A stretch of 9,135 nucleotides of DNA, taken from NCBI GenBank assembly GCA_947474445.1, contig CANJJY010000163.1:1-9135 (forward strand), written 5' to 3'. Position numbers and translations under genes: made by a program. The notes under the pieces were generated by a model. It saw only the letters and a list, made by a program, of their open reading frames with translations, made no database searches and had not been told where the DNA came from. This stretch comes from Oligoflexaceae bacterium. GTDB lineage: Bacteria > Bdellovibrionota_B > Oligoflexia > Oligoflexales > Oligoflexaceae. Below are positions 1 to 6,510 of this stretch, in pieces. The stretch's first letter is position 1. Every line of letters starts with the position of its first letter.

Positions 1-120
1 ACCCTGGAGCTCTGGATTGGCCTCTTCGATGCCCTCCTGGCTCAACTTCCGGCAGCTTCCAGTCAGCCCATCGCTCAGCTCCGCTTTCCGGATCAAGCCG
101 CTGTGCTTCAATCCCAATGG
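1..120 (+). other. C-terminal end of a condensation domain (upstream part outside window)
   Basis: The first ~40 codons, in frame with the NRPS, read as the last helix of a condensation domain (LELWIGLFDALLAQL) followed by a C-A linker containing the common 'QWNQT' type of segment that precedes A domains. The catalytic HHxxxDG region is not in the window, so the donor stereochemistry class of this C domain cannot be assigned. It shows that A1 belongs to an elongation module, not a loading module. Confidence 0.75.
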
Positions 121-3100
121 AATCAGACCGAACGACTCTGGAACCTCGAGTCCTCCATTCCAGAACTCCTCGCCCCTTCTTGGGAGCGATTCAGCAGCAA
201 AGCTGCCGTTCTCAGTCGCGACCTCACTTTGAGTTACGCCGACATCGACAGACTCTCCGCGCAGATCGCGCTGCATCTTTTGTCCTTAGGCGTGCAGGTC
301 GGTGATCGCGTTGGACTTGCCCTTCCCCGCAGCCCTTGGCTCGTCCCTGCCTTGCTTGGCGTTCTCAGAGCTGGTGCGGCGTATGTGCCTCTCGATCCGG
401 AGTTTCCTCGCGATCGACTCGCCTATATGATCGCTGATTCTGGCCTCAAGGCGTGGCTGAGTGCGCGCTCTCTTCTGTCGATATGCCCTGAGGGAGTCGC
501 GACGCTCGCCTTCGAAGATCTACCGGATCTTCTCTCAGCCTACGACCCTCGAGACTTGAAGCAGCCCGTGCAAGACTCGCGCGCATTAGCCTACGTAATC
601 TATACTTCGGGCTCAACCGGCCAGCCCAAAGGCGTGATGCTTTCGCATCGCTCCGTTGTGAATTTCCTCTTGAGCATGCGCGAGCAACCAGGCATGGAAG
701 CCAACGATAAGATGCTCGCCGTCACAACTCTTTCATTTGATATTGCCGTCCTCGAACTTCTTCTCCCTCTGCTCGTGGGAGCGCAAGTTTATCTCGGAAG
801 CGCCGAAGAATCACGCGACGGCCGCCGCATCAAAGAGATACTCGAACGGGAAGGCATCACTCATTTTCAAGCCACGCCTTCGACTTATCGCCTCCTTCTC
901 GATGCCGCTTGGAAAGGATCGCGTCTGAAAAAAGCACTCTGCGGCGGCGAAGCCTTTCCCGCTGATGTCGCGCGCCGCCTCCTCCCACTTGTGAGCGAAG
1001 TGTGGAATATGTATGGTCCAACCGAGACGACAGTCTGGAGTACCCTCCATCGATTGCAGGGCCAAGACATTCAAGTGCCCATCGGTCGCCCGATCGCCAA
1101 TACCACGATACATATTCTCAACGATGCGCTTGAGCCGGTTCTTCCGGGACAAAAGGGTGAAATTTATATAGGCGGCGAAGGCCTCGCTCTAGGGTATTTA
1201 GGGCGTTCCGATTTGACCGCCGAGCGATTTATCACTCTGGGTCCCGACGGCAAAGGATCGCGCGTCTACCGCACCGGCGACCTCGGCCGTTACACTTGGT
1301 CGGGACAACTCGAAATTTTCGGTCGAACGGACCATCAAATCAAACTCCGTGGCTTCCGCATGGAATTAGGAGAGATCGAAGCTCATGTCAGTCGGCTCTC
1401 GGCAGTGAGTCACTGCGTGGCTGCCGTTCAGGATTTTGGGGCTGATGATCTCCGTTTGGTTGCTTACATCACGGTAGAAGGCAAGTGGGATGAAAAGCGA
1501 GCGCGCCAGGAGATCAAGACCAGCCTGCCGCCCTACATGCTCCCTCAACTCTATGTTGTTCTTGATAAATTCCCCCTCCTTCCGAACGGTAAAATCGACA
1601 GAAAGCAACTGCCTCATCCCCGGCAGGTACCTTTGCCGACACCGCTTGCCGTCTCTCTTCCTCCGGCGGCAGAAAACTTAGCCGCCGCGGAAGCTCCGGC
1701 GATTCCCTCTCTGCGTCTCGCTTCGCCGTTCAGCGAAAAAAAAGCGCCCATTCCCTTGACCCCCTCGCAGTCGCGCATGCTTTACGTCGAACAACTCGAT
1801 CCGGGAACGAGCGTTCACAACCTGATGGGCGCTTGGATTATCCATGGAGCCTTTGATCTTGAAGCCTTTCGCGCATCGATCGAAGCGCTGGTCCTCGAGC
1901 AGGAATCACTTCGCTGCCACATCGATTACAGCACCCCAGAACCGACGCAGCGCATCACCGAAGCTTTTGCCATCGAACTCCCCGTCGCGGTTATGTTTCA
2001 AGTCCCTCATTCGCTCCCTGAGATAGAACAGACGATCGTCGAAATCAGTCGACGGCGCCTCGACATCACGCGAGCCCCTCACTTTCAGGTTGGTCTTTTC
2101 CGACTTCAAGACGGCCGCTCTATCTTCTACCTTTTGAGCCACCATATCTTTTGGGATGGCTTTTCCTACGGCGTTTTTTGGCGGCGCATTCAAAAGTTCT
2201 ATCAAGAGCACAGAAAGAACCAACAGATAGCCGTTCAGCAGCCCCGGGTAAACTTTAGCGATTACGCAATAGCCCGTGTCGCGGAAGCTCAGGATCCTTC
2301 GATGAACGAGCAGCTTCAGTATTGGAAGCAGCGCTTTGATCCCCTGCCCGATACGCTCGCCTTAGCTACCGATTGGCCCCGACCCGCTGAGCTAAGGCAC
2401 GAAGCCGATACGGTCTGGATCCCCTGGGATCGGACGATTGAGGGAAAATTGCAAAATCTAGCGCGTGAGAGAGGCAGTACTCTCTATCACACGCTCGTCG
2501 CGGCGACCTTCGCCTTGCTGTCTCGCTTAAGTGGACAAACCGACCTTGTGATTGGCACCCCCGTCCACGGCCGCAGTCAAAGCGAATATTTTGAGCTGCT
2601 TGGCAACTTTATCAACGTCGCGGCTCTGCGCGTCAGTTGGAAGGATAATATCCCTTTCAGCGAACTGATCGATCGCGTAAAGAAGGCAACCTACGAAGCA
2701 CAGGCTCACGCCGATTTGCCATTTGAACATCTCATCGCAGCACTTAAACTTCCCCGTGATCAGAGTCGAACGCCGCTTTATAGTGCCATGGTTTTCTATC
2801 AAGATCACAGTGGCCAAGTGATTCAACTCGACAGCTCTCACGTCGAGCCCTTGCGATTGAAAAGTCAGACGGTTGATACGGACATCGTGTTCTGGTTTGA
2901 ACGACATGCCGAGCAAACCTACGCTGGCCTGAACTTTCGCAAAGACCTTTGGGAAAAAGAGACGATGCAAGCCTTTGCCTTGGCGTTTCGCTGCCTGCTC
3001 GATCGACTGGCGGGCGAACCTGGCGTTGATTTCCGACGCTTTGCTCTGCTTGAACCGCATATTCAAGCGGAAGTCCTCCAGGCTGGACGCCAGCCCATTA

Positions 3101-4893
3101 CCGATGAAGCGCCAGTTAAGAGTCTCGATCGCTGGCTGTTCAACGCTGCGCGCCAGTATCGCAATCAAATTGCTGTCGAAACCCTGGACGGCCGACAGCT
3201 TTCGTACGCCGAGCTCGAGGGTGCCGCACGGCGCCTCGGCTTTTATCTGGCGAAAAAAGGCGTCCAACGTGGATCGATCGTCGGCGTCTCCTTGCATCGC
3301 CAGGCGGATTTGATCGTCAGTCTCTGGGCTATCCTCTCGCTCGGCGCGGCCTATCTTCCTCTCGATCCGAGTTATCCCAAGGAGCGCCTCCGGTTCATGG
3401 CTGCGGACGCCGGGCTTGATTTGATCGTGACAGAAATGGAATTCATCGATCTCTTCGAAGAGGTCCAGGTCACCAAAGTCTGTCTTGATCGTGAGCGCAT
3501 CGCTATCGATAGCAGTCCTGAACATGCTGACGTCCCTCTCGCAGCCCCGGATGATCTCGCCTATATCATCTACACGTCAGGCTCGACGGGACAGCCCAAA
3601 GGAGTTGAAATTCAGCACTCCGCCGTGGTTCATTTCCTTCATGCGATGCAAGATACGCTCAAGCTACCGGCCCAGCTGAGGACGCTGGCCATCACGACGA
3701 TCTCTTTTGATATTTCAGTTCTTGAAATATTTTTGACTCTGGTAAGAGGCGGCACCATCGTGCTGGTCGATACCCAGCAAGGCAGTGATGGCGGCTGCTT
3801 GATCGAAGCCCTCGCCCATAAAGAGATCAATCTTTTGCAGGCGACGCCCGCCTTCTGGCGTCTCTTACTCGGCAGCGGTTGGAAAGGACAGCAGAACCTC
3901 ATCGCCCTCTGCGGAGGAGAGGCTCTCAGACAGGATCTGGCTCGCGAGATTTTTGCCCGAGTCGGTCAACTCTGGAATGTTTACGGACCGACGGAAGCGA
4001 CCGTCTGGGCTACTGCCGAACGCATCCTCGATCCGGAAGCGCCGATCTGCATCGGTCGCGTGCTTCCCGCTTATGAAGCCTTGATTCTCGATGAATCTCT
4101 GCACCCTCTGCCTTTCGGAGCCATCGGACAGCTCTACCTCGCCGGACCCGCTCTCGCCCGCGGCTATCGGGCGCGACCCGAGTTGACGGCAGAACGCTTC
4201 CGACCGCACCGCTTTCGTCCTCTAGAACGGATGTACGATACCGGCGATCGAGCTCGCCTCAGGCGGGACGGTCGCATTGAATATATGGGCCGCGTCGACC
4301 ATCAGGTTAAGCTCCGTGGATTTCGTATCGAGCTCGGTGAAATAGAAAGCTTCATGAGCGAACATCCTGCCATTGCTCAATCGGTCTGCCTCATCGATGA
4401 ACCGATTGCCGGCGATCAACGTTTGCTCGCCTACGTGCGATTACACGCTGGAAGTTCGCTCGATCTCCCGACTCTGCATCGTCACCTTCTCGGCCGATTG
4501 CCTAAATACATGCTACCGAATCAACTCATCGTCCTTGAAGAGATGCCCTTGACCGGGAGTGGAAAGATTGACCGGAAGCGATTGCCCTCCCCTCCCGCTC
4601 CCCAAGCGATGGCAGACGTCGGTCCCGTCCAGCATCTCACCCTCTATGAAACCAAGGTTGCCGCGATTTTCTGTCAGCTCCTCGGCCTTCCTCATGTGCG
4701 TAGCAGCGATAACTTCTTTGATCTTGGAGGACATTCTCTGCTCGCCCTCCGCGTCTTGCATCGCTGCCAGGAGGATCTCGGCTTTACCCTTAAAATCCGC
4801 GATCTCCTCCTGCTCAACATCAGTCAGATTGCGGCGATGCTCGAGGCGGCCCAGGGCAGACGGGGTGCCATGCGTCAAGGAGATCGGCGATGA
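1..4893 (+). CDS. Non-ribosomal peptide synthetase, (C)-A-C-A-T, 5'-partial
   Basis: Multimodular NRPS subunit that activates amino acids as adenylates and condenses them on phosphopantetheine carriers in the cytoplasm. The frame is open from base 1, and its first ~40 residues look like the end of a condensation domain followed by the usual C-A linker, so the true start lies upstream; the GTG at 103 is internal. Residues are counted from base 1 (1630 in view). Order: C-domain end (1-40), A1 (~47-540, A3 motif YTSGSTGQPKG at 201-211), Pro/Ala-rich linker (541-582), C (583-1020, HHIFWDG at 714-720), A2 (~1041-1530), T (~1545-1620, GGHSL with Ser1579). No thioesterase, epimerase or methyltransferase is present. 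The missing carrier after A1 is the main oddity. The stop codon overlaps the next start in ATGA, so the gene is co-translated with the hydrolase gene that follows. The family is certain; the product cannot be deduced. Confidence 0.97.
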   Translation, partial: TLELWIGLFDALLAQLPAASSQPIAQLRFPDQAAVLQSQWNQTERLWNLESSIPELLAPSWERFSSKAAVLSRDLTLSYADIDRLSAQIALHLLSLGVQVGDRVGLALPRSPWLVPALLGVLRAGAAYVPLDPEFPRDRLAYMIADSGLKAWLSARSLLSICPEGVATLAFEDLPDLLSAYDPRDLKQPVQDSRALAYVIYTSGSTGQPKGVMLSHRSVVNFLLSMREQPGMEANDKMLAVTTLSFDIAVLELLLPLLVGAQVYLGSAEESRDGRRIKEILEREGITHFQATPSTYRLLLDAAWKGSRLKKALCGGEAFPADVARRLLPLVSEVWNMYGPTETTVWSTLHRLQGQDIQVPIGRPIANTTIHILNDALEPVLPGQKGEIYIGGEGLALGYLGRSDLTAERFITLGPDGKGSRVYRTGDLGRYTWSGQLEIFGRTDHQIKLRGFRMELGEIEAHVSRLSAVSHCVAAVQDFGADDLRLVAYITVEGKWDEKRARQEIKTSLPPYMLPQLYVVLDKFPLLPNGKIDRKQLPHPRQVPLPTPLAVSLPPAAENLAAAEAPAIPSLRLASPFSEKKAPIPLTPSQSRMLYVEQLDPGTSVHNLMGAWIIHGAFDLEAFRASIEALVLEQESLRCHIDYSTPEPTQRITEAFAIELPVAVMFQVPHSLPEIEQTIVEISRRRLDITRAPHFQVGLFRLQDGRSIFYLLSHHIFWDGFSYGVFWRRIQKFYQEHRKNQQIAVQQPRVNFSDYAIARVAEAQDPSMNEQLQYWKQRFDPLPDTLALATDWPRPAELRHEADTVWIPWDRTIEGKLQNLARERGSTLYHTLVAATFALLSRLSGQTDLVIGTPVHGRSQSEYFELLGNFINVAALRVSWKDNIPFSELIDRVKKATYEAQAHADLPFEHLIAALKLPRDQSRTPLYSAMVFYQDHSGQVIQLDSSHVEPLRLKSQTVDTDIVFWFERHAEQTYAGLNFRKDLWEKETMQAFALAFRCLLDRLAGEPGVDFRRFALLEPHIQAEVLQAGRQPITDEAPVKSLDRWLFNAARQYRNQIAVETLDGRQLSYAELEGAARRLGFYLAKKGVQRGSIVGVSLHRQADLIVSLWAILSLGAAYLPLDPSYPKERLRFMAADAGLDLIVTEMEFIDLFEEVQVTKVCLDRERIAIDSSPEHADVPLAAPDDLAYIIYTSGSTGQPKGVEIQHSAVVHFLHAMQDTLKLPAQLRTLAITTISFDISVLEIFLTLVRGGTIVLVDTQQGSDGGCLIEALAHKEINLLQATPAFWRLLLGSGWKGQQNLIALCGGEALRQDLAREIFARVGQLWNVYGPTEATVWATAERILDPEAPICIGRVLPAYEALILDESLHPLPFGAIGQLYLAGPALARGYRARPELTAERFRPHRFRPLERMYDTGDRARLRRDGRIEYMGRVDHQVKLRGFRIELGEIESFMSEHPAIAQSVCLIDEPIAGDQRLLAYVRLHAGSSLDLPTLHRHLLGRLPKYMLPNQLIVLEEMPLTGSGKIDRKRLPSPPAPQAMADVGPVQHLTLYETKVAAIFCQLLGLPHVRSSDNFFDLGGHSLLALRVLHRCQEDLGFTLKIRDLLLLNISQIAAMLEAAQGRRGAMRQGDRR
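139..1620 (+). other. Adenylation domain A1, glycine-type pocket
   Basis: Complete AMP-binding domain: A3 YTSGSTGQPKG (residues 201-211), A4/A5 pocket region, A5 NMYGPTET (336-343), A6 GEIYIGG, A7 YRTGDLG, A8 GRTDHQIKLRGFRMELGEIE and A10 NGKIDRK with the catalytic Lys531. Manual alignment to GrsA PheA gives the ten pocket residues D247, I248, L251, Q290, L313, G315, M337, V345, W346, K531, that is DILQLGMVWK. This is very close to the published glycine signature DILQLGLIWK. The substrate is therefore inferred to be glycine or another very small amino acid. The domain looks catalytically intact although no carrier follows it. Confidence 0.88.
1621..1746 (+). other. A1-C interdomain linker where a carrier domain would be expected
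   Basis: About 42 residues (541-582), rich in Pro, Ala, Leu and Ser, join the end of A1 to the C1 motif of the next condensation domain (PLTPSQSRMLY, residues 585-595). A normal A-T-C arrangement needs about 75-80 residues for the carrier plus linkers and shows a GGxSL phosphopantetheine site. Neither the space nor the motif is present here, in this frame or in the other two forward frames. The reading frame is unbroken through the region, so a simple frameshift does not explain it. Confidence 0.85.
1747..3060 (+). other. Condensation domain with intact HHxxxDG
   Basis: Full condensation domain, about 435 residues. The C1-like motif is at residues 587-595, the catalytic HHIFWDG at 714-720 (general-base candidate His715, structural Asp719), and a C5-like segment reads IGTPVHGRSQ followed by GNFINVAALR. 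The downstream segment LPFEHLIAAL is also typical. It should form the peptide bond between the upstream donor and the amino acid on the T domain that follows A2. The 'FWDG' form of the active site differs from the commoner 'ISDG' and 'VVDG' forms; I do not assign LCL or DCL type on that basis. Because no carrier precedes it in the same polypeptide, its donor must come from elsewhere. Confidence 0.93.
3121..4590 (+). other. Adenylation domain A2, glycine-type pocket
   Basis: Complete adenylation domain: A3 YTSGSTGQPKG starting at residue 1191, A5 NVYGPTEA, A7 YDTGD, A8 GRVDHQVKLRGFRIELGEIE, and A10 SGKIDRK with Lys1522. The pocket residues by alignment to GrsA are D1237, I1238, L1241, Q1280, L1303, G1305, V1327, V1335, W1336, K1522, giving DILQLGVVWK. 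It differs from A1 at one of ten positions and is again of the glycine type. At DNA level the two A domains differ at many synonymous sites even inside the A3 motif, so the similarity is not a recent tandem duplication. A2 is followed normally by a carrier domain. Confidence 0.88.
4633..4860 (+). other. Peptidyl carrier (T) domain of the NRPS
   Basis: Carrier domain of about 75 residues at the C-terminus, directly after A2. The phosphopantetheine attachment site is FFDLGGHSLLAL, with the modified serine Ser1579 (codon at 4735-4737). It is the only carrier in this NRPS as far as it is visible, while two A domains precede it. Only about 10 basic or polar residues follow the domain. That is too short for a recognised docking helix, so how the chain reaches the downstream protein is not evident. 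Confidence 0.95.
4877..4893 (+). promoter_or_regulatory. Ribosome binding site and ATGA start/stop overlap
   Basis: AAGGAG at 4877-4882 lies inside the last codons of the NRPS gene, seven bases before the ATG at 4890. The NRPS stop TGA (4891-4893) shares three bases with that ATG in the sequence ATGA. This fixes the start of the hydrolase gene and implies translational coupling. Confidence 0.85.
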
Positions 4894-5705
4894 GCGATGA
4901 AGCAAAGAAATTAACGGCGAGCGAGGGCAGCGAAGTCTTTTTTTTCCTTTCGCAAGGGCGTCAGCTCTTTGGTATTTTGCATCCTCCTACGGGACGCGGC
5001 CGCGAAGAGGGAATCATCATGTGTTATCCTGCACCTCAGGATATGATGCGTCTGCATCAAGCGCACGTGCAATTGAGCCGGCAACTCGCTGAACTGGGTT
5101 ACACAGTTCTCCGCTTTGATTACAGCTGCACTGGCGACTCGGACGGACCGAGTCATGAAGCCTCGCTTGATGCCTGGGAACTTGATACCATCGCCGCCCT
5201 TACCTGGCTCAAACAAAACCTCAAACTATCGCGCATCACTCTCTTTGGAGCCCGCCTCGGAGGAACGATCGCTCTGCGAGCGAGCACGCAAGGCGGGATC
5301 GCTCAACTGGTGCTATGGGACCCTGTTCTCGATGGCCTCGCTTACCTGCAAGAGCTGCAGTCTTCGCATCAACAGATGCTCAATCGAGATGCCGTCAATC
5401 CACCTTTTCATCAGGCTGGCTACAGCGATGCACAAAGCTGGGGATTTCCTTTGACGACTTTGTTTCGCGCCCAGCTTGCTTCGATCAGCCCAACCATGTT
5501 GAGCACCTACGCAAAAAAAGTGCATCTCCTCGCGAGCGATGAGAGTTCGATGGAATGGCTAAAAATTGTGGCCAAGCAGGGCCCCCGGGTGGAACATCAT
5601 CAGACGGGCGAAGCGATGCATTGGAATGACGATCGATTCTTTCGCGTGCGGGCATTTCCAGCCGTCACATTGCGCACCATTCTTCGCATCCTCGGAGGGA
5701 CTTGA
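4890..5705 (+). CDS. Alpha/beta-hydrolase-fold protein, exosortase-A-associated hydrolase 2-like, Arg at nucleophile position
   Basis: A 271-residue cytoplasmic-looking protein with no signal peptide or membrane segment. The fold is seen in the N-terminal strand region (LFGILHPP), the LRFDYSCTGDSDG segment (residues 74-86), the elbow strand ITLFGARLGGTIAL (116-129) and LVLWDPVLDG (140-149). The elbow reads G120-A-R122-L-G124: Arg replaces the serine of GxSxG. From memory, the same GLRLG-type elbow and the LVLW-P segment mark the exosortase-A-associated hydrolase 2 family (TIGR03101), and length and order fit. Asp217 and His244 could be remnants of the acid and base, but this is uncertain. A classical serine esterase or type II thioesterase function is unlikely; a non-catalytic, binding or unusual role is possible. 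It is coupled to the NRPS upstream by ATGA and to the PKS downstream by a one-base gap, so it probably belongs to the same pathway. Confidence 0.88.
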   Translation: MSDEAKKLTASEGSEVFFFLSQGRQLFGILHPPTGRGREEGIIMCYPAPQDMMRLHQAHVQLSRQLAELGYTVLRFDYSCTGDSDGPSHEASLDAWELDTIAALTWLKQNLKLSRITLFGARLGGTIALRASTQGGIAQLVLWDPVLDGLAYLQELQSSHQQMLNRDAVNPPFHQAGYSDAQSWGFPLTTLFRAQLASISPTMLSTYAKKVHLLASDESSMEWLKIVAKQGPRVEHHQTGEAMHWNDDRFFRVRAFPAVTLRTILRILGGT

Positions 5706-5709
5706 CATG
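5694..5709 (+). promoter_or_regulatory. Ribosome binding site of the hydrolase-T-KS-AT gene
   Basis: GGAGGG at 5694-5699, within the final codons of the hydrolase gene, is followed by seven bases and the ATG at 5707. The preceding stop codon ends at 5705, leaving a single intergenic base. This is a strong, well-spaced site and supports ATG 5707 as the start. Confidence 0.85.
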
Positions 5710-6510
5710 AACAAGCGAGCCTTTCGTTTTGGTCGTCGCGAGCAGCTGAGAGGAGTCGTCTACGAAGCTCAAGGTGATGTAACGCCTATCGGGGCCTTGC
5801 TTTGGAATACAGGCGTATCCAATCGAAATGGTCCCTATCGCGTCAATGTCGAAGTGGCTGAAGATCTGGCTTCCCTCGGGATCACGACTCTTTGCTTTGA
5901 TCTCTCGCGCCTTGGCGATAGCGAAGACAGCGGCGAAAACCTCGAAGTTCAGACGAGGACCACGGCCGACCTAGCCGATGCCGTGACCCTTTTGATAGAT
6001 CGCTATCAACTCGCCGATATTATATTGATAGGAATCTGCTCGAGCGCCGTCGACGCGTATTACTACGCAAGGACCGATCCGCGCGTCAAAGGCCTCTTCA
6101 TGGTCGACACCTTTGTCTATCCGACTCTCTCGCACAAAATCTTCTACTTTCTCCAAAAAGTCGGCAGCTGGCGCCGTTGGAAACGCTTGGTCGCCAAACA
6201 ATTTGAGACGCGCGAAGCCATTGAGCCTGTCTACGATCTGTTTGAATCGAATTACCCGAATCCCCTGCAGGCCCGCGATGACCTCAAAGATATGATAGCC
6301 AGGGGAACTCGACTCCTGATCATCTATACGGGGGGCTTTAGCCCTTACTTCTCCCATCGCGGTCAATTCACCGCGATGCTCAAAGCTCCCGAGTTTGGCC
6401 CGGAGCTCGAACTCCACCATTGGCCTCACGCGGATCATCTCTTTACCATGCTCGAGGACAGACGAAAGTTGATTGAAACCCTCAAGCATTGGATCAATCT
6501 AAATTTCTTA
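5707..6510 (+). other. N-terminal alpha/beta-hydrolase-like domain, exosortase-A-associated hydrolase 1-like, Cys at nucleophile position
   Basis: Residues 1-268 form a hydrolase-fold domain: LRGVVYEA near the start, TTLCFDLSRLGDSE (60-73), the elbow strand DIILIGICSSAVDAY (104-118) and a C-terminal HWPHADHLFTML (238-249). At the elbow, G109-I-C111-S-S113 places Cys111 where Ser normally sits. ADHLF supplies a candidate catalytic His244. From memory, the exosortase-A-associated hydrolase 1 family (TIGR03100) also has Cys in a GLC-type elbow. The strand that usually ends in the acidic residue reads IIYTGGFSPY (205-214) and lacks an obvious Asp or Glu. A Cys-His dyad acting on thioesters (acyl transfer or hydrolysis) is possible; catalysis is not shown. 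Confidence 0.8.

Noticed and set aside
103..105. GTG at 103 as the start codon of the NRPS gene.
   Set aside because: The same frame is open back to base 1 and encodes the end of a condensation domain and the C-A linker; there is no Shine-Dalgarno site before the GTG. The gene begins upstream of the window.
17..232. A small + strand frame starting ATG at 17 (71 codons).
   Set aside because: It overlaps the NRPS coding frame in another phase and has no family resemblance; a shadow frame.
1600..1760. A frameshift hiding a carrier domain between A1 and C.
   Set aside because: The frame is continuous and in phase with both domains, the distance is too short for a carrier, and neither other forward frame shows a GGxSL-type site.
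2660..2685. GATCGATCG-type palindromic strings recurring across the window as possible operators or repeats.
   Set aside because: They fall in coding sequence at common Asp/Ile/Arg codon runs, are short and irregularly spaced, and show no array or paired arrangement.
2527..3525. A 332-codon open frame on the minus strand.
   Set aside because: It lies fully antisense to the C domain and start of A2, whose motifs are intact on the + strand. The predicted protein shows no recognisable domain and its length is explained by codon bias of the real gene.
4890..5705. The middle gene as a type II thioesterase (TEII) for the assembly line.
   Set aside because: Position and fold suggest it, but the GxSxG serine is replaced by Arg122 and the sequence looks more like the exosortase-associated hydrolase 2 group than TEII proteins.
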